A stretch of 64,000 nucleotides of DNA, from NCBI RefSeq assembly GCF_014396585.1, contig NZ_CP060717.1:806001-870000 (forward strand), given 5' to 3'. Under the pieces are notes generated by a model. The model did not search any database, had not been told where the DNA came from, and saw only the letters and a list, made by a program, of their open reading frames with translations. The translations under genes and the position numbers were made by a program. Positions 18,763-28,255 of the stretch are shown one piece after another. Position 1 is the stretch's first letter; each line of letters begins with the position of its first letter. The stretch is from Sphingomonas rhizophila (GTDB lineage: Bacteria > Pseudomonadota > Alphaproteobacteria > Sphingomonadales > Sphingomonadaceae).

Positions 18763-19703
18763 CGTCGGTTTCGCCGGCGCTAACGGTGCCGGCGCAGGCC
18801 CGAACCGGATTGCCCCTTGCGATCAGGTCGGCGCGGGTCGCGCTCACCTATTTCTGGCGGCATCGGCGCTGGCCATCCCTCAGCGGGCCTCGGTTGTTCA
18901 CTGAGTGGGTCCAGTGGAGAAAGCTCCACGACCGGCGGGACGGCCTCGCCCGCCTGACCGACAAGCTGAAGTCGAAGTTGATCGCTTCATCAGCTTTGGG
19001 ACCCGCGATGGTCGTCCCGACACTGTGGAGCGGGAAGGAATTGCCGTCGGTGCCGCCAGGGCCGTATCCCCTGATGGTCAAGGCCAATCATGGGTGCGGC
19101 CATCATGTCGTTGTCCGAAGCGATGCCGACTGGCAACGAGCCCGGCGGCGATCCCGGGATTGGATGCGCGTCAGCTACGGGGCGTGGCTCGATGAATGGC
19201 ATTATGGCGCCGCGCGGCGGCTTTTGATCGTCGAACCGATGCTCGGGGAAGGCGGCGGGTTGCCCGTCGACTTCAAAATTTACGTCCTGGGAGGACGCGC
19301 GGTGATCGTTCAGGTCCACGAGGGGCGCGGCGGCAATCACCGCTGGGCGCAGATGGACCTGGACTGGCGGCCGCTGTCGCGCCGGACGACGTCAGTCGTG
19401 CGCCCCGCCAGCCTCGAGGCGATGATCGACGCTGCGGAGCGATTGTCGAGCGGCCATGACATGCTCCGGGTCGATTTCTACGAGATCGCCGGCCAGCCGC
19501 TGTTCGGTGAATTCTGCCTCTTCCCCGGATCAGGCCTCGACCCCTTCGATCCGCCGGAACTCGACGATTGGCTCGGGATGCTGTGGACCGAAGCCCGTGG
19601 CTTATCCGGAATTGCGGAGCGCGGTTGCGATGGCGTTGATGGACAGCTGGATCCCGTCGCGGACGCGATGATCGGTTTCGCCGCTCCGATGCCGCTTCAG
19701 TAA
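18759..19703 (+). CDS. TupA-like ATP-grasp ligase
   Basis: 314 aa protein resembling teichuronopeptide-biosynthesis (TupA-like) ATP-grasp enzymes: MVKANHGCGHHVVVRSDAD is the ATP-binding lid region, RLLIVEPMLGEGGGLPVDFKIYVLGG carries the PxDFKxYxF-type signature, and DMLRVDFYEIAGQPLFGEFC holds the metal-binding D and E residues. The family joins a carboxylate to an amine, often adding amino acids to polysaccharides or peptides. ATGA overlap with the DUF1989 gene. The last 30 or so residues are antisense to the end of ppc and look unlike the family; the true stop may be earlier (lost stop or indel). Confidence 0.75.
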   Translation: MTSVSPALTVPAQARTGLPLAIRSARVALTYFWRHRRWPSLSGPRLFTEWVQWRKLHDRRDGLARLTDKLKSKLIASSALGPAMVVPTLWSGKELPSVPPGPYPLMVKANHGCGHHVVVRSDADWQRARRRSRDWMRVSYGAWLDEWHYGAARRLLIVEPMLGEGGGLPVDFKIYVLGGRAVIVQVHEGRGGNHRWAQMDLDWRPLSRRTTSVVRPASLEAMIDAAERLSSGHDMLRVDFYEIAGQPLFGEFCLFPGSGLDPFDPPELDDWLGMLWTEARGLSGIAERGCDGVDGQLDPVADAMIGFAAPMPLQ

Positions 19704-22373
19704 TTCGATCTGCAAATGGTTGAGCGGCTCGATGTAGGGCAGGCGCAGCCGGATCGAGCTGTCGAGCGAGGCATTGCGTTCCAGCAGCCGTGATTGCTCG
19801 GTGACCGCCAGCAGGCAGTCGCGGGTCCGTTCCCATTCCGACCGGATCTCGCCGAACAGCCGATCGGCTGCCGAATGATCGTGGACAAGGCGCGAATATA
19901 GCTGGGCAATCCCCATGTCCGACTTCGCCAGCACCATTTCCAGGTTAGACAGCGTCACCCGGAAGAACGGCCATTCGCGATACATCTCCCGCAAGAGCGG
20001 CAGGTCGTCGAAGCCGGACAGCGCGCTTCCGACCCCGAACCAGCCGGGCAGCATCACCCGGGCCTGCGACCAGCTGAAGACCCACGGGATCGCGCGCAAA
20101 TCCTCGATCCGGTCCGACTTGGTCCGGCTTGCCGGCCTGGACCCGATCTTGAGGTCGGCGATTTCCGCGATCGGGGTCATTTGGCGGAAGAAGTGGTTGA
20201 AGCCCTTCGTGTCGTAAACCAGTGCCCGGTAGGCGTGAAAGGCGCGATCGGCGAGGTCCGACGCGGCCTCCGAGAAACGTGGCCGGTTGGTGAGGGAGCG
20301 CGGCTTCAGGCTGGCCAGGAACGTCGCGGCGGCCATCGCCTCGAGGTTGCTGGCCGTGCTCTGACGCGTGCCATATTTTGCGGCGATGACCTCGCCCTGT
20401 TCCGTGATGCGGATTCGCCCTTGGACCGTTCCCGCCGGCTGGGCGCGAATGGCGGCGAACGCCGACCCGCCGCCGCGGCCGACGGCGCCGCCTCGACCGT
20501 GGAAAATCTGGAGCGTCGTTCCGGCCCTGGCGAACACCTGCTCCAATTCCTGGCTGGTGCGATGCAATCCCCAGACCGACGCGAGATAGCCGCCGTCCTT
20601 GTTGCTGTCGGAATATCCGACCATCACTTCCTGAAACCCGCGCGCGATCGACAGCGGGGCAAGGTCCGACAGGCTGAACCATTCCGACATGATGCCCGCG
20701 GCGCGGTCCAGATCCGAAATCGTTTCGAACAGCGGCACGACCATGATCGGGCATTGCGGCGGACTGCCCGCGCGCCACAGGCCCGCTTCGCGGAGAATGA
20801 CGTAGACTTCGAGCAGGTCGGAGACGCTGGCCGCCTTTGAAATGATATAGGTGGTGATGCAGCCCGGCCCGAAGGTCGCCAGCGCTTCCGCCGCTGCGCG
20901 GACGATGGCGAGTTCGCTCGCCGTTTCCTCGTTATAATCTCCGTGGGGAGTCGAAAGCAGCCGGTCACCGGCCAACTCACGGCGAAGCAGGGCGGCGCGG
21001 GAAACGTCGTCCAGCGACAGATAGTCGTCGTGGACCCCCGCGGTCTTGAGCAAGTTCGCCACGACGCGTTCGTGGACGTCGGCGTTCTGGCGAAGGTCGA
21101 GCGTCGCGAGGTGGAAACCGAAGGTTTCGATCGCGCGGATCAGCCTGTCGAGGGAACCGGCGCTGAGCTCGCCCTTGCCGGTCTGGTCGAGCGATTGCGC
21201 GAGGATTTCCAGATCCGCCCGGAAATCGGCGGGACCCGCATAACGTTCGCCGGCCAATGGGGTCGGGCGCTGCGGCGGCTTGCCGACGAGCGCCGCAAAC
21301 GTTGCCGCCAGCCGACCGTAAATGCCGCGCAACGCCTGCCGGTACGGTTCGTCAAAGCGCGAAGAGCCCGTGTCGCCAGATCGTTTCGCAAGGTCGGCCA
21401 GTTCGGGCGTTACCCGGGCCAACTCGCTGGAGATGGAGAGTTCGGCGCCAAGCTGGTGAACTTCGTCAAGGTAATGCGACAGCACGGCCTCGGCCGCGCC
21501 GCGAAGCGCAAATTTCAGGGATTCCGCGTTGACGAAGGGATTGCCGTCGCGGTCGCCGCCAATCCAGCTACCGGGGCGAAGGAAACTTGCGATCCGCTCG
21601 CCAAGCAGCCGCTCCCATCGCGCGTAGAGCGTCGGCAGGACCGGAAGGAAACTATCGCGCAGATAGGACAGGGCCGTTTCCACTTCGTCGGCGACGTAGA
21701 GTCGCTCGCGGCGAAGCGGTCGCGTTTCCCAGAGCAGCGCAATTTGACGCCGAATGGCGGGTTCGATTTCTTCCCCATCCTCGGTTTCCCGAACGCCCGC
21801 ATCGCGAAGAGCCATCAGGTCGGCGATCCGGTTGCGATGGTCGATCATGCTCTTGCGCCGCACCTCGGTCGGATGCGCCGTGAGCACGGGCGCGATCAAC
21901 GCGCGCTGCGCCAGATCGGCGACTGCTCTTTTCCCGACCCCATCCTTCTCCAGCGACCGCAGGGCCTCTTCCATCGTCGCGCCGGGTTCGGCCGCACTCG
22001 CCTGACGGTCCTCGGCAAGGTTCGCGAGCATCGAGAACAGCATGAAGCCTCGCGTGAAGGCGAGCGTCTCATCCAGCGTCAGGGCGCCAAGGCCCGGATC
22101 GGTCGCCCGCGGGTCGACGACGCCACGATGACGGTCGACGGACGCAGAGCGAATATATTCGATGCGCCGGTAAAGGGGTTCACCGCCGTAATCGCGGATG
22201 ACGTCGCCCAGCAGCCGACCAAGGAATCGGATATCCGGGTTCTGAGCGATTTGCGCCGGACGGCTGCTTCGCGACTGCGGCGGGTCGACCAACGGCCCTT
22301 TACTGAGCGACCCTTCGGGCCGCTGCTCGTTCGTGGTGCGGTTCACGGGCGTAATGAACACCCATCCGCCCAT
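19602..22373 (-). CDS. ppc: Phosphoenolpyruvate carboxylase
   Basis: Up to 923 aa; carboxylates PEP with bicarbonate to oxaloacetate, replenishing the citric acid cycle. All key motifs are seen: LTAHPTEVRRKS with the catalytic His, SWIGGDRDGNPFV, GYSDSNKDGGYLAS, the FHGRGGAVGRGGG loop and the C-terminal QLSINAIATALRNSG ending. The family similarity starts at about IAQNPDIRFLG, roughly 40 residues in; ATG 22373 is the first start but a GTG near 22345 is also possible. Its 3' end overlaps the converging ATP-grasp gene by 102 bp. Confidence 0.95.
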   Translation of the reverse strand: MGGWVFITPVNRTTNEQRPEGSLSKGPLVDPPQSRSSRPAQIAQNPDIRFLGRLLGDVIRDYGGEPLYRRIEYIRSASVDRHRGVVDPRATDPGLGALTLDETLAFTRGFMLFSMLANLAEDRQASAAEPGATMEEALRSLEKDGVGKRAVADLAQRALIAPVLTAHPTEVRRKSMIDHRNRIADLMALRDAGVRETEDGEEIEPAIRRQIALLWETRPLRRERLYVADEVETALSYLRDSFLPVLPTLYARWERLLGERIASFLRPGSWIGGDRDGNPFVNAESLKFALRGAAEAVLSHYLDEVHQLGAELSISSELARVTPELADLAKRSGDTGSSRFDEPYRQALRGIYGRLAATFAALVGKPPQRPTPLAGERYAGPADFRADLEILAQSLDQTGKGELSAGSLDRLIRAIETFGFHLATLDLRQNADVHERVVANLLKTAGVHDDYLSLDDVSRAALLRRELAGDRLLSTPHGDYNEETASELAIVRAAAEALATFGPGCITTYIISKAASVSDLLEVYVILREAGLWRAGSPPQCPIMVVPLFETISDLDRAAGIMSEWFSLSDLAPLSIARGFQEVMVGYSDSNKDGGYLASVWGLHRTSQELEQVFARAGTTLQIFHGRGGAVGRGGGSAFAAIRAQPAGTVQGRIRITEQGEVIAAKYGTRQSTASNLEAMAAATFLASLKPRSLTNRPRFSEAASDLADRAFHAYRALVYDTKGFNHFFRQMTPIAEIADLKIGSRPASRTKSDRIEDLRAIPWVFSWSQARVMLPGWFGVGSALSGFDDLPLLREMYREWPFFRVTLSNLEMVLAKSDMGIAQLYSRLVHDHSAADRLFGEIRSEWERTRDCLLAVTEQSRLLERNASLDSSIRLRLPYIEPLNHLQIELLKRHRSGETDHRVRDGIQLSINAIATALRNSG

Positions 22374-22427
22374 CGGCGCAATGGCAGAGCGCCGGTGAGA
22401 AACTCACGATCTTCACGGGGAGGAGGA

Positions 22428-22503
<76 letters not shown>

Positions 22504-22552
22504 ATGCCTGTCAGGCAGTGCGCGGGCCGCAAGAGCGGTGGCGCGGGCGGGC

Positions 22553-22580
22553 CTCTAACAGCGATTGGCGAGGGGCGCAA
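22553..22580 (-). promoter_or_regulatory. Possible promoter of tRNA-Lys
   Basis: On the minus strand, TTGCGC (22580-22575) and TTAGAG (22558-22553) are separated by 16 bp, about 50 bp before the tRNA 5' end. They resemble -35 and -10 elements. No experimental support; the gap to the tRNA would be a roughly 40 nt leader. Confidence 0.4.
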
Positions 22581-22599
22581 CGCCTGATTCATTCAATCG

Positions 22600-23712
22600 T
22601 CAACTCAGCCGCGACTTCGTCCGTTGCTGCCGCTCGAGGCCCATCAGCACGCCGAGGCACAGCATCACGGTCATCACCGCCGAACCGCCGTAACTCACGA
22701 GGGGGAGGGGAATGCCGACGACCGGCGCCAGGCCCATGACCATCAACAGATTGACCGAAAAATAGAAGAAGATCGTCGTCGACAGGCCGGCGGCGGTCAA
22801 TTGGCCGAAGCGGGTTGGCGAGCGCTTTGAAACCTGCATTCCCCAGCGAACGACCATCAAAAAGGCGAGGATCAGGACTGTTCCGCCGATCAGGCCCCAT
22901 TCTTCGACCATCGCCGCGAAGACAAAATCGGTATGACCTTCGGGCAGGTAGTCGAGGTGGCTTTGGCTGCCGTTGAGGTACCCCTTGCCGGCAATCCCGC
23001 CCGATCCAATCGCGATCTTGGATTGCGCGAGGTGATAGCCCGATCCGAGCGGGTCGCTTTCCGGGTCGAGGAAGATGAGCACCCGCTTGCGCTGATAATC
23101 GTGCATCATCGAATAAAGGATCGGCATCGCGACCGCGACGGCGCCGGCGGCCGACATGAAATACCACATCGGCAAACCGGCCAGGAACATGACGGTCACG
23201 CCGGACAGTAGCACCATTGTTGCCGTTCCCAGATCGGGCTGGACGAGGATGAGAGCCCATGGAACCAGCACCAACAGGGCAGCGGGCCACAGGCCGCGCC
23301 ATCTCCGGACGTCACCCGCGGGAAGCAGGTCGTAAAATCGTGCGAGGGTCAGGACAATCGCCGGCTTCATGAACTCGGATGGCTGCAGCCGAATGAAGCC
23401 AAGGTCGACCCAGCGCTGTGCCCCCTTGCCGACAAACCCGACCGCCTCGACAATGATCAGCAGAATCAGGATCGCGGCGTAGGCGGGGAAAGTGAGCTGC
23501 TTGATCGTGTTCTCGGGAATCCACGAGACGGCGAGCGCGACGCAGAAAAAGAAGACGATCGTCACGCCCTGGCGAAGTGCCCAAGGCGAGGCCGAACCGC
23601 CGGCTGCCGAGTACAGCGTAGTGAGTCCGACGAGGCAAATTCCGAACACGAGGAAGATCAGCTTCCAGGGAAGGCGGGCCAGCGGCTGGGGGATGATGGC
23701 GGAGCTGATCAT
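22600..23712 (-). CDS. rodA: Rod shape-determining protein RodA
   Basis: 370 aa SEDS-family peptidoglycan glycosyltransferase with about ten membrane helices. It polymerises lipid II in the elongasome together with PBP2. Motifs: LGFIRLQPSEFMKPAIVLTLA, LVQPDLGTATM, the QSKIAIGSGGIAGKGYLNGSQ loop, LPEGHTDFVFA with the catalytic Asp region, and GIPLPLVSYGGSA near the C-terminus. The ATG at 23712 overlaps the PBP2 stop as ATGA, which fixes the start and shows coupling. Last gene of mreB-mreC-mreD-mrdA-rodA, followed by tRNA-Lys on the same strand. Confidence 0.95.
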   Translation of the reverse strand: MISSAIIPQPLARLPWKLIFLVFGICLVGLTTLYSAAGGSASPWALRQGVTIVFFFCVALAVSWIPENTIKQLTFPAYAAILILLIIVEAVGFVGKGAQRWVDLGFIRLQPSEFMKPAIVLTLARFYDLLPAGDVRRWRGLWPAALLVLVPWALILVQPDLGTATMVLLSGVTVMFLAGLPMWYFMSAAGAVAVAMPILYSMMHDYQRKRVLIFLDPESDPLGSGYHLAQSKIAIGSGGIAGKGYLNGSQSHLDYLPEGHTDFVFAAMVEEWGLIGGTVLILAFLMVVRWGMQVSKRSPTRFGQLTAAGLSTTIFFYFSVNLLMVMGLAPVVGIPLPLVSYGGSAVMTVMLCLGVLMGLERQQRTKSRLS

Positions 23713-25647
23713 ACGTTTTTCGCGGCGGCGGCAGTAACGAGCGCTGCACGGCGCGCCATCCGTTCGGCGAGCGTTCCGCCCCAGCCGGCTTCCAGCTCGG
23801 ACAAGCGCGCCATCGCCTGGTCCGGCGCGAACAGGTAGGTCAGCACGTCCTTGGCCACCGGGGCGGCAGCCTTCGCGCCGCCAAGTCCATGTTCGATGAC
23901 GACCGCACCGGCGTAGCGCGGCGCGGAGTAGGGCGCGAAGAACACGAACAGGCCGTGATCGCGATATTTCCAGTCGCCCGACTGGCCCCGCTGCGACCCG
24001 ACGATTTTCCGCACCTGCGCCGTGCCGGTTTTGCCACAGAGCTCGATACCGGGCAGGGTGATCCGGCTTGCTCCGGCGGTGCCGTCGCCGTTGACGACTT
24101 CCCACATTCCGCCGCGCACCGCGTCAAGATGTTCCTGCGGGATGCCGAGCATCGGTGCAGCCTTCTTGTGAACGCCGAGCAAATGCGGCTGAACGTCGCG
24201 GCCCGAAGCGATGCGTGCTGCCATGACAGCGAGCTGGAGGGGATTCAGGATCAGGTATCCCTGTCCGATCGATGCGTTGAGCGTGTCCGATGCGGTCCAG
24301 TCCGGGCGCTCGATCAGGCGCTTGTTCTCCTTGTAGCGCCGCGCTTTCCACGCGCTGTCGGGAACGGTGCCGTAGCTCTGGCTGACGACCGGAAGGTCGA
24401 ACTTCTGGCCGAGGCCGAGCCGCCGCGCCATCGGCGCGATGGCGTCGTAGCCGATGCGATGTCCCATCGCGTAGAAGTAGGTGTTGCAGCTTTTGGCGAT
24501 CGCCCGCCGCATGTTGACCGTGCCGTGCCGTCCCAGGCAGCGGAAGAAGCGATTGCCGAGCCGATAGCCGCCCGGGCAGAATATCGTCTCATCGGGATCG
24601 ATGCCGGCAGCCTGGATGGCGAGCGCCCCCATCGGCTTGATGGTCGAACCAGGGGGTAAAGCGCGTTGAGCGTCTTATTGACCAGTGGGCGCCGCTCGTC
24701 TTCGGACAAAATGGCCCATTCGCTTCGGCCAATCCCGTCCGAGAAGCTGTTCGGATCGTAGGCCGGCATTGACGCATTGCAGAGGATGTCGCCGGTCAGG
24801 CAGTCGAGGATGACGCAGCTGCCCGATTCTTCCCCCAGTCTGCGGGCGGCATATTCCTGAAGTCCGGCGTTGATCGCCAGTTGGACCGTCTCGCCGGAGC
24901 GGTCGGGCTTGGGCTCCAGTTCCCGGACCAGTTTGCCCGCGCCGTCAATTCCACGCGCTGGCCGCCCGGCAGGCCACGCAGCCGTTGTTCGAGGGTCTTC
25001 TCAAGTCCTTCCTTGCCGATCTTGTAGCCCGGGGTCACCAGCAGGGGATTGCGATCCTCGGCCTCGAATTCCTTCGCATTTGCGGCCCCGACATAGCCGA
25101 CCAGATGGCCGACCGCGGCGCCCGCCGGGTAAAATCGCGAAAAGCCGCGCATGGGCTGGACGCCGGGGAGCTCGGGGAGCCGCACCGTGACAGCGGCATA
25201 GCGGTCGTACGGCACATTCTCCGCCACCTGCACCGGCTGGTAGCCCTTCGCCGCTTTCAGGTCGCGGATAATGCGGTCCACCTCGTCGGGTTGGAGCGCG
25301 AGGACCTGGCTGAGAATCTTAAGCGTCCGCGTCGGATCCTCGACCTGTTCGGGGATGATGTCGACGCGGAAGTCGGACCTGTTGATCGCGATCGGCTTGC
25401 CCGTGCGATCGACCAGCCAGCCGCGGCGGGGCGGGACGACGATCAGCTGGACGCGGTTGCTTTCGCTTAGCAGACGGTAATGCTCGTTCTGGCTGATCGA
25501 CAGATAGCCGAGGCGGGCGATCAGCGCTCCGCCGATGGCAGCCTGTGCACCGCCGACCAGAAGCATCCTGCGCGAAAAAGTGAGCGCTTGGTGAGCGCCG
25601 GTGAAGCGAGTTGCCTTGCGCCGCTTGGACTTCATCGGGCCGATCAT
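23709..25647 (-). CDS. mrdA: Penicillin-binding protein 2, frameshifted (two sites)
   Basis: Elongasome transpeptidase, about 646 aa restored. One N-terminal membrane helix (LLVGGAQAAIGGALIARLG), the dimerisation domain, then the transpeptidase: catalytic serine in PPGSTIKPMGA, SCN in AIAKSCNTYF and LCGKTGTAQV. The reading frame breaks twice: near 24945-24947 (adding a base gives QRVELDGAGKLVRELEP) and in the G run at 24652-24656 (adding one gives ALYPPGSTIKP, which restores the active-site serine motif). With both repaired the protein is full length. ATGA overlaps with mreD upstream and rodA downstream. An essential gene, so a real double frameshift is improbable. Confidence 0.9.
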
Positions 25648-26171
25648 TGCCCGAGCCTCCACCGATCAAGCCGAGCCACGAGATACGCGGCAATCGGGAA
25701 CAGCAACGCCGATACAAGGACGGCAGGCCAGATGGTCGCGAACCGCACCGGTGCCCCGGCAATGGCGGCCGCGCGCCACTGGGCGATCTCCGCAACTGCG
25801 ATGAACGCCGCCGCCAAGGCCCATTCGATCCAGTAATCACGCCACATGGTCCGGCGATCCACCACGTCCATCGCCAGCATCATCGCGGTCCACAGGGCGA
25901 CTGACAGGCCGACCGGCGATCCGGTGACCAGGTCATTCCACAATCCCAGCGGCGCCGCGACCCAGGCCGCCCAGGCGTCGGCTCGGAGCAGTCGCCAGGA
26001 CAGGAGCATGACCAGCCCGAAGTTCGGCCACCAGCCGTTCTGCGAAATGATCGGCAGGACCGCCAAGGATGAAGCGAGCACGACGGAGATGGCCGGATAA
26101 AGCTCGTGGCTCGCGCGCGGTCCCTTCGACAGCGGGCGATGCTTGTTCGTCGCGAGGGCCGAACGCGGCAC
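25644..26171 (-). CDS. mreD: Rod shape-determining protein MreD
   Basis: 175 aa integral membrane protein with about five helices, for example LYPAISVVLASSLAVLPII, AAWVAAPLGLWNDLVTGSPVG and FATIWPAVLVSALLFPIAAYLVA. MreD links MreC to the RodA/PBP2 synthase. Sequence is poorly conserved in the family, so the call rests on topology, length and position between mreC and mrdA. GTG start at 26171 begins right after the mreC stop; an upstream ATG at 26288 would sit inside mreC. Stop overlaps the PBP2 start (ATGA). Confidence 0.85.
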   Translation of the reverse strand: MPRSALATNKHRPLSKGPRASHELYPAISVVLASSLAVLPIISQNGWWPNFGLVMLLSWRLLRADAWAAWVAAPLGLWNDLVTGSPVGLSVALWTAMMLAMDVVDRRTMWRDYWIEWALAAAFIAVAEIAQWRAAAIAGAPVRFATIWPAVLVSALLFPIAAYLVARLDRWRLGQ

Positions 26172-26172
26172 G

Positions 26173-27054
26173 CTACGGCTCCACTGTCCCGCGCGCAGCT
26201 TCGGCGAGGGCGGCCGGCTCGAACGGCGGTTCGACCAGGGCGAAACTGACCCGCCCGGGATCAGCGAGGGGGAGAGCGATCGCCCCATCGTCGTCGAGCC
26301 GGATGATTTTCGCGATCGGAACTAGCGGCGGGTAGAGGCCGCCGGTCCCCGAGGTGATGATGAGGTCGCCGCGAATGAACGGGTTCTTGCCGACTTCCAG
26401 CGGCCGGACGTCGATCGTTCCGTCGCCGCGGCCGGTGGCGATCACCGGCTGTCCGCCGCGCATCAGGCGCGCCGGCACGATGTTGGCCCGGTCGGTGACC
26501 AGCAGGACGCGGCTGGCGAGACGGCCGGTTTCGACCACCCGCCCGATCAGCCCGTCGGCGGCCCGCACCGGCATTCCGACCTGTACGCCGTCACTCGACC
26601 CAATCGAGAGGACCGCAAAGCGGCGGGGGCTATCGAACGAAGATCCGACGATGCGTCCGGTCGCTACGGTGCGGCGGTCGCGCTCGCGAAGAGCCAGGGC
26701 CTTTTTCAGCTCGGCGTTCTCAAGCGTGATCGCCTTCGCCTCGACCATGCGTCGCATCATCGCCGCGCGCTGTCGCTTGAGTTCGCCATTCTGCTGTGCG
26801 GCGTTCCAGTAATCGCCCGCTCCGCTGACGATACCCGTCGTGGTCGTCACGACCTCCCGCAAGGCTCCGGTAATTGGGGCCGTGACGTCCAGGGCGGCGC
26901 CCCGGATCGTCGCGTAGCTCTTTGGCGCGACCAGCGAGAGGGTGAGCATGACGAGGCCCACGATGATCGCCGCGACGGCAACCACGAAGCCGAAGAACAG
27001 TCCGTATTGAGCGCGCCTCGACCAACCGGGGCGTGGTCTCGCTCCCGCGGCCAT
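26173..27054 (-). CDS. mreC: Rod shape-determining protein MreC
   Basis: 293 aa. A single N-terminal transmembrane helix (YGLFFGFVVAVAAIIVGLVM) is followed by a coiled-coil (LKRQRAAMMRRMVEAKAITL) and the periplasmic beta-rich MreC domain: VATGRIVGSSFDSPRRFAVL, GVQVGMPVRAADGLIGRVVE, RANIVPARLMRGGQPVI and LIITSGTGGLYPPLVPIAKI. It tethers MreB to PBP2/RodA in the elongasome. It starts 10 bp after the mreB stop, in the same operon. Confidence 0.94.
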   Translation of the reverse strand: MAAGARPRPGWSRRAQYGLFFGFVVAVAAIIVGLVMLTLSLVAPKSYATIRGAALDVTAPITGALREVVTTTTGIVSGAGDYWNAAQQNGELKRQRAAMMRRMVEAKAITLENAELKKALALRERDRRTVATGRIVGSSFDSPRRFAVLSIGSSDGVQVGMPVRAADGLIGRVVETGRLASRVLLVTDRANIVPARLMRGGQPVIATGRGDGTIDVRPLEVGKNPFIRGDLIITSGTGGLYPPLVPIAKIIRLDDDGAIALPLADPGRVSFALVEPPFEPAALAEAARGTVEP

Positions 27055-27063
27055 GAAGTGTCC

Positions 27064-28121
<1,058 letters not shown>

Positions 28122-28255
28122 TCACCCATGGGCACCGACGCGAATAGCCGCGGCCGATTCACCCTCCCTTAACCCGTATCCCTTGAAACAATTGTGAATT
28201 TTCCGAGAAAATCAGCGCTTCGCGGGGTGCCTCCGATTGGGCTAGGAGTCCTGCC

